Assembly (NCBI RefSeq): GCF_003711515.1
Contig: NW_021167082.1
Span: 2,101,691 to 2,165,690 of the forward strand
Length of the DNA stretch: 64,000 bases
Direction of reading: 5' to 3'
Origin: Sodiomyces alkalinus F11
Lineage: Eukaryota; Ascomycota; Sordariomycetes; Glomerellales; Plectosphaerellaceae
Each line of letters begins with the position of its first letter. The first letter of the stretch is position 1. The notes beneath the pieces were generated by a model. The model saw only the letters and a program-made list of their open reading frames with translations, did no database searches and was not told the origin of the DNA. This document shows, piece after piece, positions 11,352 to 23,067 of the stretch. The position numbers were made by a program, and so were the translations under genes.

Positions 11352-13757
11352 GTAGTATATATCCTTAAGGTCTAATTTAGTACAGATAGTAGAAAAGGCT
11401 AACCTATCAAAAATCTTATAGATTAGAGGTAACGGTATATAGTCTTTACGTATAACACGGTTAAGTGCCTAGTAAGTACTATAGAGTCGAAGTTTACCTC
11501 CGTTCTTTAGTATAAATAAGGTGGGCGCGCTTATAAGGCTCCTTAATAACCTAATCTACCCTTCTATAATAGGTATATAGATATATTATCGTAAAACTAC
11601 TAGTTCCGCGGTGGCTAAGAGGTAGATTAGTCTGGGGGGTAGCGTTTTATTATCTTATAGCTTAATAGGGTAGTCTTATCTACAGTGGGCCGGTAGTTAG
11701 CTAGCTTATACGATATTAAAAACGTCTACGTAATTAAGGTATTAGGGGGGTAGGTATACTAATAACCGCGTTAGTTAAGGTTCTTCCTCTTATACGTCTA
11801 TATAACCTAAATATAATATTCACTCTTTATGAGGCTTATTAGTAGTTAGTATTAAAATAGCAATTACCTGCTATATGGCCTTCTTTAAGGGCTTCCTTAA
11901 ATCGACTAAAGCTAATCCGTATCGTTTAATACGGTATATCTAGCTATTATTCTATAGGTTAATATAATCCTATTCTTTACGAACTAGGAAACCTAGTATA
12001 AAGGTTTATTCGATACCTATCCTTCCCGTAAAATAGATAGATCTACGACGTTTACATCCGCTCCTTTATTAAGGATAACCATAGTATGAACCTACCGCCC
12101 GCCCTACCTTAACGCTATAGGAGCTTTAATTAGCCTATACCCTAAGCGCTTAGTATAAGGCGGGGTGTTTTCCTACTATTAAGACTAGTTATTTGATTAG
12201 GTATAATTAATATTTAACTGTGTACCGGCCACGGGTTATCGGTTTAGGTTTAAGCTAGGGGTATTTAAACCGCTATCCCTATCTTTTAATTCCGGGTAAA
12301 TATTACGAAGATATCCCTTTTAGTAATAGTAGTAATACTCTACATCCGCTAAACGGTATCTTTTTGGCTAGTTTAGGGTTATCTTTTATCTAGCGAAGGT
12401 CTCCGGATCTTCCGGGGAAGGGCTTCTTTTTAAACTATTACCGGCTTGATTCATAGCTGCTAAACGGTTAGACCGCCGTGATTACGAAGCCGATACCTGA
12501 GCCTTATCTTCTACCGTGTCTTTATTCCGAAGTAGCTGAGTCTTATATACTATTAAATATAGTTTAGTATACGTTTTAGGTAGTCCTTTAGCTGTTATAT
12601 ACTCGCGGATAGGTCGTTATAGCTTTACGATTATAAGCTATATATGCTAGTTATCTTTAATAGATATAGAGATCTTATTAAGGAATCGATTAATCCGGTT
12701 AAGAAAGTAGTTATATTTCTCCTTATCCTTTTACTTAATAGAGTTATGAAATAGTTAGTCTACGGCGGTTAACGTATAGGTGTTATCGTCGATAATCTGC
12801 CCCGAAAGAAAGTTCTTTATTTCCTGCTAGGTCGCTATTAAAGCTCTAGAAATAGTAATTATCTGTTATTAGGCACGATACCGCGACCTAATAGCCTAGA
12901 TAAGAGCGTTATTAGTAAAATAGACCTTTATCTTATCGCTCTAGAAATTACCGGAGTTAAAGTAAAATCCTTCTTTTAAGTCCTTAATAAACGCTTTATA
13001 TTAATCCTAGGATTAACTATCCTACTTAGGGATAGGGTAGTCTATCTTAGCCTAGTTATTTTAGTTTAGCTATTAGGTATCCGGGGCTTATAGTATATCT
13101 ACGGCGTTACTACTATCCCGTAAAGCTTAGAGTTATTCGGCTAGGTAGTAGTACTCCTAGTCTAACTTAAAAGCCTTAACCTATTCTCGTAGCTATTCTA
13201 CTATTAAAAGGCTAACGCCTATAATGGTATTAGAAGGGCGACCTTTAGTGGCCGATACCGGTTAGATGGGTTTAATAACTAATAATCCTTAACGAGGTGG
13301 AATATATAACTATACCGTTTATAGCTACTCAGTAGTTATCTCCGCGGTAAAGGTTTATCAGGTTAGCTTAAAAGAAATAGGTACTATAACTAGGGTCCGC
13401 TTTATAGCGCTTAGGTTCCTTGTTCCCGGAGCTATACTAATAAATAACTTAGCCCTATAATATATAGTAAGCTAACGGTTAGCCCCTTATTAGGCCCTTC
13501 AAAGTATATTACCTTACTTAGCGCGTAGCTTATTCTGATCCTACTATTACGGTTAAGGATTTACCACGCTATAATGGCTAGATTCGGTATCTTCTATCAT
13601 AAACTCGGGGAGTAGTTAGTATAGTAATAATATAGCTATAATAACTAATTAGTTCTCCGTTTAGATAGCTAGGGTTAAAACTTTTAAAGATCTTTAAAGA
13701 TAGCGTCTAAGCGGAAGGGACGAAAGTCACGAAAAGCAGTGGAAAAATAAGAAGGTA
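11352..13757 (-). pseudogene. Gypsy-1 gag-protease-reverse transcriptase remnant (upstream part)
   Basis: On the minus strand this is the 5' half of a Ty3/gypsy element, running from gag near 13.7 kb to the start of the reverse transcriptase at 11352. The reverse transcriptase N-terminus is visible at 11360-11560 (pattern P-fv-K-dG-LR--DYR-LN, degraded). The rest of the palm domain lies beyond copia-A1 at 4590-4835. Stops are TAA/TAG. The gag half could be assigned only by position. Its right end abuts the copia-A3 LTR. Confidence 0.65.
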
Positions 13758-13762
13758 ATAAT

Positions 13763-15089
13763 TATCGCATAGGCACACGGACCACGACATGGTCTATAGG
13801 GGATCCAGGGGGGATCCACGCTATGACTAAGGGCTTTAGATATCGGGGACCTCGGGCATCAAGATATAACAGGGGCTGATACCGGAAAAGACCGGATAAT
13901 ATAAATAATATAATACCCATAACAGAGTCTTCACCACCTAAATTAAGGGTATAAAAGACTGTCCTAGATATAACTTAATATAATACACACACACGATATT
14001 TCTACTCTACTAAGTTAATTATCTAAGTGCTATTTAACGTGTGATAGTTATAAGCCCGGTTTATAACGCCTAGATATTAATAAGGCTACCCCTATTCCAC
14101 TACAAAAGTAATCACGTCTATATAAGCACTCTGAAATAACTACTATTAACCTAATTAGAGTAATTAAGAGATTAGTTAACCTACTTATTAATTAACTAAC
14201 CGATAAACGATAAGCTAGTAAAGATATCTTCTAATATATCTAACGCCGAATAGAAGGCGGCCGCTACTACCCTTATTAACTAGAGGGATTAGGTAATATA
14301 GGAGCACGCCGTGCGCAGTAAATCTGCCTCGTACTAGGATAACTATCTTAATCTAAAGCTAAGAGATAAGGAGGCTAACGCCTACCTGCTCCTTAAGCCT
14401 ATTCTAACTAACGTTCGTAAATATAAACCCCTTATCGTGGACCTAAATACGGAGGAGGCTATAGCCACGGCTACTACGGCTTTTACCGTCAGGCTAAAGG
14501 GCGATAAGGCCACGGACGCCACGGACACCGTCGCCACGGCTATTATAGCCGGTATTATAGCGGCTATAGCCGCTAGTAAGAGAAAGACGGCCGCTCGCCG
14601 GAAGGCTACCGCTATAACGAAAGAACCTCCGATAAAGACGTCTACGTTTATTAACGACCTCTCTAAAAAGGGGTATACGCGCTACCTATAACATCGCGGC
14701 CTATACCGCGAGGAAAAGACAGACTATAACACGTAGTAAAAGGAGTTTAACGAGGTACGCTCCTATATTAAATGGACCGTTTATACAATATTACGTAACC
14801 TCCTTATATAGCTATAGGATAATACTGTAAATACCCTTTAGGCCTAGATTACTCTCCTATACGTGTATATAGGACCGATACTTATAGACCTCTATAAGGA
14901 AGCCTTAGTCCTATATCGACGATATACTACGCCTATAAAGGCTATACCTAAGGATATAGACGGCTAGGGGCTAAGCTAGAAAACTGCGATACTATACTAT
15001 AAATATATAGGCGTTTTAGAGTTATTAAGCGCGGACTATTAGGTAGAAGACGCGTTAAAAGGTATTCGACTTATCGCCTACTAAAGGCG
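13763..15089 (+). mobile_element. Copia-A3: 5' part of a copia-A element
   Basis: A plus-strand copy with a 5' LTR (13763-14046, 284 bp, tatcgcatagg...gtgata), the primer-binding region, and gag from about 14217. The match to gag of copia-A1 ends at about 15089, where gypsy integrase sequence begins. No 3' LTR of this copy is in the window. The cause is deletion or recombination, and no target duplication is seen. Confidence 0.8.
14217..15089 (+). pseudogene. Copia-A3 gag remnant (UBN2-like)
   Basis: The frame starts SSNISNAE (first codon ATA, presumably a mutated ATG). It has a segment reading EHAVRSKSASY followed by a stop (TAG), then DNYLNLKLRDKEANAYLLL, which resembles copia gag proteins, where an N-terminal helix is followed by a UBN2-type domain. 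An uninterrupted stretch from 14437 to 14691 is Ala/Thr-rich and ends in a basic region (SKRKTAARRK). The remainder continues with scattered TAG/TAA. It would bind RNA and form particles in an active element, but is dead here. Confidence 0.65.
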
Positions 15090-16780
15090 TAAGCGGATAA
15101 CCCTTTTTACACTAGATAGTATAAGGCCTACGGTGACGATACCATGGACGGATATTAGTTTAGGAGTAGTGGCATCCTTCGTTTTAAGAATCGGGTGTTT
15201 ATACTAGACTACTTTGACCTCCGTTAAAAGGTCCTATAGTGTTTTTATAATAAGCCTAGCGTGGGGCACTATAGAGTTACACGGACTATTAAGAGGATAT
15301 CGGATTTTTACTTCTAGGACTATCTCCCACTGGATATACGGTAGTTTATACTTACTTACGGGGTGTATTAACGTATTAAGCCGCGGCACTATAAGCCTTA
15401 TAGCGAGCTAGCGAGTCTCCTAATACCCTAGCGCCCCTTTATAGAGATATCTGTTAACTTTATTACGGGGCTGCCGCCGGTCTATAATCTAGGCTGTAAA
15501 AGGGATACTATCCTTATAGTAATATACCGTCTAATAAAGTACTCGATTTGTATCCCCTTAAGTAGTGGCCTAATAGTAGAAGGACTTACTAAGTCCCTAT
15601 AGTATCACGTTTTTCGCACTTTTAGCCTGCCTAATAGTATTATATTAGACTAAGGCTCGCTTTTTATAAGCCGTTTTTAGGTAACGCTATATCGATATTT
15701 AGGTATAGCTAGGCGCCTATTTATAGCGTGGTACCCGTAAACTAACAGATAGACGGAGCGGTAAAACTAGAACGTCGAGCACTATCTCCGCGTTTTCTAC
15801 TCGTAGGAATAGGATAACTAGGTTAACCGGCTGCTATTAGCCGAGTTTACCTATAATATAGCGTGGTATTCTGCGATACGTTATACCCTATCCGATACCC
15901 TAATAGGCTATAACCCCCGAGGCCCTAATAAAGTATAGCTCCCAAGGGCAGGCGAGGTCCGCGCAGCTAAACCAGAGCGCCGTGCTCAGCACCTTATAGC
16001 CTGACGCCGATCTATCTCGGACCTTATTAAGAGGGCGTAGGCCTCCTACGAACGATACTATAATAACGGCTATGCCTAACGGAGGTTTAGAGTAGACGAG
16101 TACGTCTTAATATCCACAAAGAATATCCGATAGAAAAGGCCGTCGAAAAAGCTTAGCGATAAGTTTATCAGACCGTATAAGGTAACTAAGATTATTGGCA
16201 CGTATAGCCTAGCTTATTAGTTAGTGCTATTAAAAGGTATAGGGATTTATAACGTCTTCCCGGTTTCCCTGCTAAAACTATAGAGGTCCCGTGATAGGTT
16301 ATAGCCGGAGCTACCCGTGGTCGACGTTAAACCGGACTCGGATAAGTATAAGGTCGAAACTATCCTAGACTACCGATACTAGGGAAAATAGCGTTAGTAC
16401 CTAATTAAGTAAGCCGGCTATAGCCACGAGGAGAATACTTAGGAGCCGAAGCGGAATATACCCGACAAACTCGTTAATAAATATTTTAGGTCAAGGCTCT
16501 CCCTTTTAAGGACTTATATAGGGTTATATACTATTCCCGTAGGAGACCTTCTAGAGACGATAAGGACGGTATCCCTTACCCCTCCTTATATACGGCATTT
16601 TATAGTAAAACTATCCAGAAACTAGATAGGTTTATATACTATTCCTGGAGGGGACCTAATAGGATAAGGGCCTACGTATCGGCTATATTAACCTAGAAAA
16701 ACCCTTTAGTAGGCCGTGGAGATAAATTCCTAGGCAAGGACCCTCCCTTAACCTAGACGGAGACTATATCGGCATTATTA
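15090..16780 (+). pseudogene. Ty3/gypsy integrase with C-terminal chromodomain (chromovirus type)
   Basis: The plus-strand frame shows an H2C2 zinc-binding region (about 15200-15420, PSVGHYRVTRTIKRIS then KPRHYKPYSELASL), the integrase core (about 15440-15950, FIEISVNFITGLP, later a HP-T-G-TE-like block read as YPxTNRxTER), and a chromodomain (about 16320-16480, YKVETILDYRY then KxAGYSHEENTxEP). The chromodomain marks the chromovirus branch, which targets methylated histone H3. The 5' half of the element is missing and copia-A3 lies directly upstream. Stops are TAG/TAA. It may or may not be the same family as gypsy-1, which has the opposite orientation. Confidence 0.82.
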
Positions 16781-16794
16781 CCTCGGCTCCTGTT

Positions 16795-16899
16795 TTCTTC
16801 CTTTTAAGCGTTCTGCTCTTAACCTCTATTCTTCCTTTTTAAGCGTTCTACTCTTAACCTCTATTCTTCCTTTATAGGCGTTCTGCTTCCGACCCTATT
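16795..16899. repeat. 34-35-bp tandem repeat, about 3 copies
   Basis: The unit ttcttccttttaagcgttct plus ctcttaacctcta occurs at 16795-16828 and 16829-16863, with a diverged third copy from 16864. It lies just after the chromodomain region, as a pyrimidine-rich 3' segment of the gypsy element. Confidence 0.8.
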
Positions 16900-19269
16900 C
16901 TTATCATTTTAACATAATAGCTTATCGCCTTAAGCTCTATTTTTCCCCTTCATTAACCGTTACGATAGAGACACGATTATATTATAAGGGAAGTATAGTT
17001 AGGACTGTTAGGGTTATGATAGGAATACCCTAAAGCTAGTTAAAAAAAAAAAAGAAAAACCTAACCCAAAGGCTAGTAAAAAACCTTAAAAACAATTAAC
17101 CGTTTCCTCTATATATACTATTACGGCCCTTTTAGGGCGTCCTTAAACCCCACTAACTTATCGTCTAAAGGGGTAGGCTCCCGCCTAGCCACCTTATTAC
17201 TAATATCCTCTATATATACCTAGCTCTGCCCCGTGGTAATAGCCGCCGTTCCCCCCTTTTATCTACTACCCGCCGATAGTGTCGAAGGCCGTAGAGATAA
17301 AATCGTTTTCGCCTTCTACTACTTCTTCTTCTTCTTCCCTAATAAAGGAGTTAAGGGCGTTAAAGCCTTCTTCGCCTTTTTTACTAATAAGGCCGGTAAT
17401 ATATCGTTATCGTCGGGTACTTTATAAGAATTCGGGGGACCCTAAGGACCTTACGGCATAAAGCCTTAAGGCTACGTAGGGCCACCGTTACTAAATATAT
17501 CGTTACCTATAAAGCTAACCCCCGCGGGGGCTAAGGCAGACCCTAAGGGTATAGGTAGGTCTTCCTAGGCCTAAGCCTAGGCTAGGTTAAGAGTAGCTAT
17601 CTGCTCGAAAGCAGCGGCCGTACGTTCTTAGGCTATAAGGTCACGCTAAAATAACGCTAGGCTTTATTACTCGATATCGAGCCGCTACTACTTAACGGTA
17701 AGACGCTACTGCTATAACCCGACGAATTGCTTTAGGAGTGACTCTATACTATTAAGCCTCTTATAGATATTTTCCGCCGTTTTCTAGCGGGCGTTAGTAA
17801 CTTCTTTAGCTTAACGCCGAGTAGCTATAGCTTTCTCGGCAGACGACCGGTTAACCTTTAGCGTCGCCTAACCTAAAGCCTCTTTAAGGATAATCTGGTA
17901 TCGAACTACTATAGCCTAGTACTATAAAGGATTAGTAAAGGTACTATATAGGGTTAATAAAAGGATATAGTTAGTAATACTTACACGGCAACTCTTATTT
18001 AGGCTACCTTTCTCGATAGCAATAACTAAAACCTTTTATAGCTACTCGGCAGCGTTCTTACCAGCGATAGGAAGCTATCACACGTATTAGATTAACGGGG
18101 ACCACGGCGTAGTCTATAAAAGGAGGGGCTATAAGATTAATAATAAAGATATTCGACTTACTACGCGGCACTTAAGGCTATTATGCTTAGAGTAGTAGTA
18201 GCACTTATTAGTACGCTGACCGTTATCGGCGTGATAGCAGGTCACGGTCTTAATAGTATACGTTTTCTCCTTAAAGTTAATCGCTACTAACTTACCTATA
18301 TAAGGTATATAGAGGGCCCTTAGATCCCCGCCTATACTAATATCCACTACCCTCTAGCGTAAAGTAACCGACGGCGTAGTAGTCGACGACGATATAGCCG
18401 TAGTAGGAGCAGGAGGCTCTAGCATAGCTAGTTATAGGGCTAACTACCTAGCGGACTATAAGGTCGATACCGTAGCCGTGGTCTTAAGCCTCTTAGAGGC
18501 CCGCGTTATACTCGTAGGAGTAGCGGCGCGTTTATTATTATTATCTTCCTAGGAAGGTATAGTGACTACGCGTAGTTAGCTAGTATTATAGACTAGAGAC
18601 ATATAGGAAATACCTATAAGATAGTAGTTATTTAACTATTCGAGACTATAAATCGTTAGTATATAATATTATAGATTAGGCGGAACTTACTAAAAGGGTA
18701 GCACGATCGAAAAGAATTAAGTATAGAAGAGAAAGAAAAGTGAATAGGAAAAGAGAATAACGGTAGGATATAAGATATCCCTAATAGTAGTTATATAGAC
18801 ACCTATTTTTAGTATAAAGAAGGAAGCTACGTATAAAGAAGGAAGCTACGAAATTCACGGAAAGAGTAACGATAGGCCCCACGTAATACCGGCTTCGGGA
18901 GTCTTTATATAGATTAAAGGGATAACCCGGAAGGATAAAGGGATGGATTACAAGACCCTAGGAGGAACCAGACTAAAATTTATAGGGATCCTAGTAAGGA
19001 TAATGCCGGGTTTAAGGATAGGGGTAGAATAGTTTCTGTTAATAGACTGAAGGGGATAAAGGGAGAGAGGGTATACCCGGGTTAGAGTCACGGCTAAGAA
19101 GGCTCTATGTAGGAACCAGGCGGGGACCTATTAGGGTCCTATCGTGGAAGGCTCTGGTTCGGGGTATTAGGGGATTTAGGGTCGGACTCGGAGATTAGGT
19201 TCGGAGGAGCCGAGAGTCCGGCACGGACCAGGCGCTCCTAAGGACAGGAGTATCCGGGGGAGGTCGCTA
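16900..19269. other. RIP-degraded sequence without a recognised element
   Basis: CA/TG-poor repeat-like DNA. It contains an A-run at 17042-17052 next to tgttagggttatg (a possible LTR start at 17008). A minus-strand coding trace spans about 17100-18500, and its clearest part is 18129-18347, with a cysteine/tyrosine-spaced block (TCYHADNGQRTNKCYYYSK) like a RIP-damaged zinc finger. At 18812-18849 a 19-bp unit (gtataaagaaggaagctac) is exactly duplicated in tandem. 18860-19269 is GA-rich and resembles LTR or leader DNA. I cannot name the element. Confidence 0.4.
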
Positions 19270-20573
19270 TATTAGGTGCCTATAGCAGTAGTTATAATAG
19301 GTCCCTAGTATAAACCTATAGGGGTCTGGGTATGTCTAGTCTAAGACCCCTTAAGGTATAAATAAAGTAAGTTATTATATAGTAAATAGAATAGCCCCTC
19401 GAAGTAAATAAGGCAGCCCTCGAGGAAGTAAATAAGTAGTCCTCGAGGAGCAGAGGAGTAGATCGTAGTCTTAAGGAGCGAGGGGGCCTCCCTTTTATAG
19501 AGGGAGGCCAGCGATTAATCTGATTCTTTAGCTACACCCACGTTCTAACCCTATTATAATCCTATTATAATTATACCTGGTTCCTTACTTGACCCTACCT
19601 TTTCACTCTTTGCGACTACCCATTTAATATACTCGCTCTATCCACTAAATATACCGCGCCTACTAATCCTGTAACGGAGTAGCCGGCTAAACGTATTATC
19701 GGTTTTCCCGATACAGAGAAAGCTATACAAGATATTTTTAAGAACTTTACTAATAGATTATATATCACGGGCCTTAAGCCCGGAGAAGACACCGTCTATA
19801 AGGATAATTAGACTATTATTATTATCCGCTAGCGTATATACACTATCACTTTACTTATTCCTACTACTAAGTTTATTACCGCTACGCTTAAGGACGGACT
19901 AGCTAGTAACGATACCTAGACTACCGCTAACTTACCGCTAATCCTAATAATATAGCGCCTAGGATACCTAGTAGCCGTTACCCTACTGATAGTAAACGGC
20001 GAGCTAACCAAGGCACGCCGAGACGTATTAGTAAACCTCCTTACCGCTAATTAGGAGAAAGCTATTAATAGTATCCGTTACTACATTATATTATAGGCTA
20101 TATAGACTAACCGCACGATAACTAACTTAGAGGAAGTATACGCCCTGGACTAGGCTAAAATTAAAGTGCGTGCTATAGAGTTTATAATAGACGAGCTAAG
20201 ACTTATACTAGATACGCCTTTAGACTAATAGTGTATCCTAAGGGTTAAGCCGTAGTCTATTATAGATAAGGATAAGATTACTATACTAGACTAATTATGT
20301 AATTAGACGTAGTAGGTATTAGGGGTACTAAGGCTTTATTAAGGAATAGCGTTAGTATATTTTACTTTCTATACGTATAGGTAGTAGGTAGTAATAAAGC
20401 AGTCGCTATTAGGGCGCTATTATATAAAACTATTTCCTTTTCTTTCTTTATTTCCTTTTATTAACTCTAATAATACCGCAGTGTACTAATATAACCGTGA
20501 CACGCCTTAAGTAAGGCTATCGTAGTTACCAGGGAAAGCCCGCGAGACGTACGGCTTTTTCGCCCGGGGTATA
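19270..20573 (+). mobile_element. Gypsy-2a: LTR plus gag fragment of a Ty3/gypsy element
   Basis: The LTR (about 19270-19536, starts tattaggtgcc, ends gctaca) matches the LTR of gypsy-2b at 48671-48921. A leader with tggttccttacttgaccctacc and a gag coding trace follow to about 20330. 20340-20573 is C/T-rich and joins an LTR-C copy. No pol region follows, so this copy is truncated. RIP stops occur throughout. Confidence 0.7.
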
Positions 20574-20937
20574 TAATACGCCCTAGATTCCGCCAGGAAT
20601 ACTAGGGGGTACTATAGGCGTGCCACGGACGTACTATAGTATAAGCTATAGCACCCACGGGGTATACTATAAGTACTTTTAAGGTATACTATAGCTTCCC
20701 TAGGGTATAATTAGTGAATGCCGGCGAATGCCCCGGGTTCCTATATATAGAAGCCGAGGGTTCTACCGGGTTTCCCCGTGGATACTTAAGTCCCGGGGAC
20801 GCGCGCCCTCTTAGTTTAGAGAAGATATCTTTATTACACCTTATATTTTAATGTAAAGGTCACCCCTTTCTAAACCCTAGAATCCCTAGGTCCGATACTA
20901 CTAGCTGGCTAGATATATATCTGGTCAGGGCATATTA
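20574..20937 (+). repeat. LTR-C copy 2
   Basis: This matches the solo LTR at 6783-7122. It starts taatacgccc, ends tcagggcatatta, and shares the block taaaccctagaatccctagg...ctagctggctaga with the copy at 51173-51580. The bases flanking it (gtata and cttta) do not form a target duplication, so it is not a clean solo insertion. Confidence 0.7.
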
Positions 20938-21840
20938 CTTTAGGCCCTAGGTAATTATAGATTATATACTAAGCTTATCTAGTATTCTAGAATAAGTCGC
21001 GATTAATTACAAGCTTTTGCTATATCGTGTAGGCCTATGCGTTATAGTATACTCGCTTCCCTAAGAACTTCGCCGGGCTATCGATAGTCATATAGGGGGC
21101 CGTCGTTAAGGTCGGGGCGATTACTATTATTATCGGCTATAACGCTAGTAATAAAACCGATAATAGGGTAGACTCTACCGGTACAAGGATTCTTAGGGTC
21201 TACGAGGGAGCCAGGATATTTAAGTTAGGCGGTATTAGGTTCTACAGAGTAGGCGATCCTAGGAGCTAGGCTATAAGCTATTCGACTAATAGGCGTTATC
21301 GCTTATTAGCTTCTTCCCTCGCGCGTTATTAGTCTATAAATAGGCGTATTTCCGAGTAGTATTCTTATATCGGGGTAGGCCTCGCGTCAATATCGTTATA
21401 TTATCTATAAAGAGGGCATAGCCTTTTATTTAGGGCTTAGTCGTTGTTTTCGAACTGTTAGTTTATCTACTCCGCGACCTATTTAATTCTAATAGGTCGC
21501 TAGGCGGTAGCGTTAGGATCCTAATCTATCGCTAGTGTAGCGTATATGTATCGTTAAGTTCTAGAAATATAACTAACTAGTTATAGGTCGTAGTACTAAG
21601 TAAGGACGTAATAATAGATTATGTAGAACTAAGTAAGAAAGAAGGAAAAAGGAGAAAAGTCTATAGCGTTAGGCTTGCTATAGGGTGGCGATAACTAGGG
21701 GATATAGGTCTGTTGACTAAGCGCGTAGTCAGAAAGATCCGGAGTATAGCCGGATCCTTATATTGGAGTCAACCTGTAATAGTCTAATCGTGTCTAGCGA
21801 TTATACGTATCCTTTTAAAGAGGTCTACTACCTAGATACA
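20938..21840. other. RIP-degraded sequence, unassigned
   Basis: No protein family was recognised. A nested hairpin lies at 21712-21773. Its outer arms are gttgact/agtcaac (21712-21718 and 21767-21773), and its inner arms are gatccgg/ccggatc (21736-21742 and 21750-21756). It begins tgttgact and could be an LTR edge. The sequence right of it leads into copia-B2. Confidence 0.35.
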
Positions 21841-22685
21841 CGTTACGAGTTTTAATTAGACCTTTTTAGGGGGTAGTAATAGCTCCTACTATATAGATAA
21901 CCACTCCTATAGCTTTTTTAGGGTTATTAGCATGCTACGGATATATTCTTTATACTCGTTGTAGGTATTAACGTGGCGGGTAGTTATATAGTAAGCAGTA
22001 TCGCGGCGGACGGTTTTAGATATCGTTTTAGGCATGGTGCTATATAGTAATAGCTTATGGCTTAGGTTAATACTATTAGTCTACTAGATTAAAATAGTTC
22101 CAATACCCTTAACGTACTTAGTGTAGTTATCCATTTATATCTTCTAGCGTTATATCGCCGAATCGTAGACGCGCTACCTAGTGCATGTTAGAACTAACCA
22201 CTATACGGGCGTAGCTTTTATTTATAGGGTTACGTGCGAAGGCTAAAGGTTCGCGTAGGGAGGTAAACCAGGCTTTTAAGAGGGGGAATAGGATTATTAG
22301 GCATAGATATTCCTAGACTTCGTTATTAGCGGCTATAGCTTTGTAGTAGCTGTACTAGAGCTCCTAATCGCGGTAGGTTTTATAGGTAACTAGCTTATAA
22401 TCCGATATCTTAGTAGTTATAGATTAAGACGCTATATCGGCGTAGCGATATAGCTTTTTAATCGGTAGTAGTAAGGGTGAAGGGGATATTTTCACTTAGT
22501 AAGTAAGACTCTTAATTATCAGATAAAGCGTATTCAAAATCATTACATAAATAGGTCAAAATAAAGTAAGCTAATTATATATAATTCTAACTATATAAGG
22601 ACCGTTAGAGAATTCCTACCACCGTAATATTAGTGGTGAATATTCTCCAGGTACCCACACGGATTGTTACGTAATTGAAAGGACT
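21841..22685 (-). mobile_element. Copia-B2: gag and LTR remnant
   Basis: This minus-strand block aligns with 2830-3670 of copia-B1. The gag part spans about 21840-22450, the untranslated leader 22460-22600, and the LTR edge 22610-22685 (tagtggtgaatattctcc...agtctattcg). The pol region is absent. Its LTR abuts another copia-B interior piece at 22686. Confidence 0.7.
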
Positions 22686-22783
22686 ATAGTCTATTCGACG
22701 GCTATCAGATAAAGCGTAGTCAAAATCGTCACGAAAACGGTCAAATTAATTAAGGCACTTATATATAATTATAACTATATCAG
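22686..22783 (-). mobile_element. Copia-B3 leader fragment (left side of copia-A2 insertion)
   Basis: 98 bp of copia-B leader, equivalent to about 3478-3575 of copia-B1, ending ataactatatcag. Its continuation is at 29209, so copia-A2 inserted here. CA dinucleotides are largely kept (tcagat, gtcaaa, gtcacg), unlike in copia-B1. Confidence 0.75.
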
Positions 22784-23067
22784 TGTCGCACGTTAAATAG
22801 GCACTTAAATGATTAACTTAGTAGAGCAGAAATCTTGTGTGTGTGTATTGTGTAAAGTTATATCTGGGAGAGTCTCTTATGCCCTTAATTTAGGTGGTGA
22901 AGACTGTGTTATGGATACTATGTTATTTAGATCCTATCCGGTCTTTTCCGGTATCCACCCTTATTATATCCTAATATCCGAAGTCCCCGATATCCGGAGC
23001 CCTTAGTTATAGAGTGGATCTCCTCTAGATCCCCTATAGACTATATCGTAGTCCTGCCTATACGATA
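22784..23067 (-). repeat. Copia-A2 3' LTR
   Basis: This 284-bp LTR starts tgtcgcacg with its TG intact and ends tacgata. The purine tract is next to it at about 23068-23085. It pairs with 28925-29208. Confidence 0.92.
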
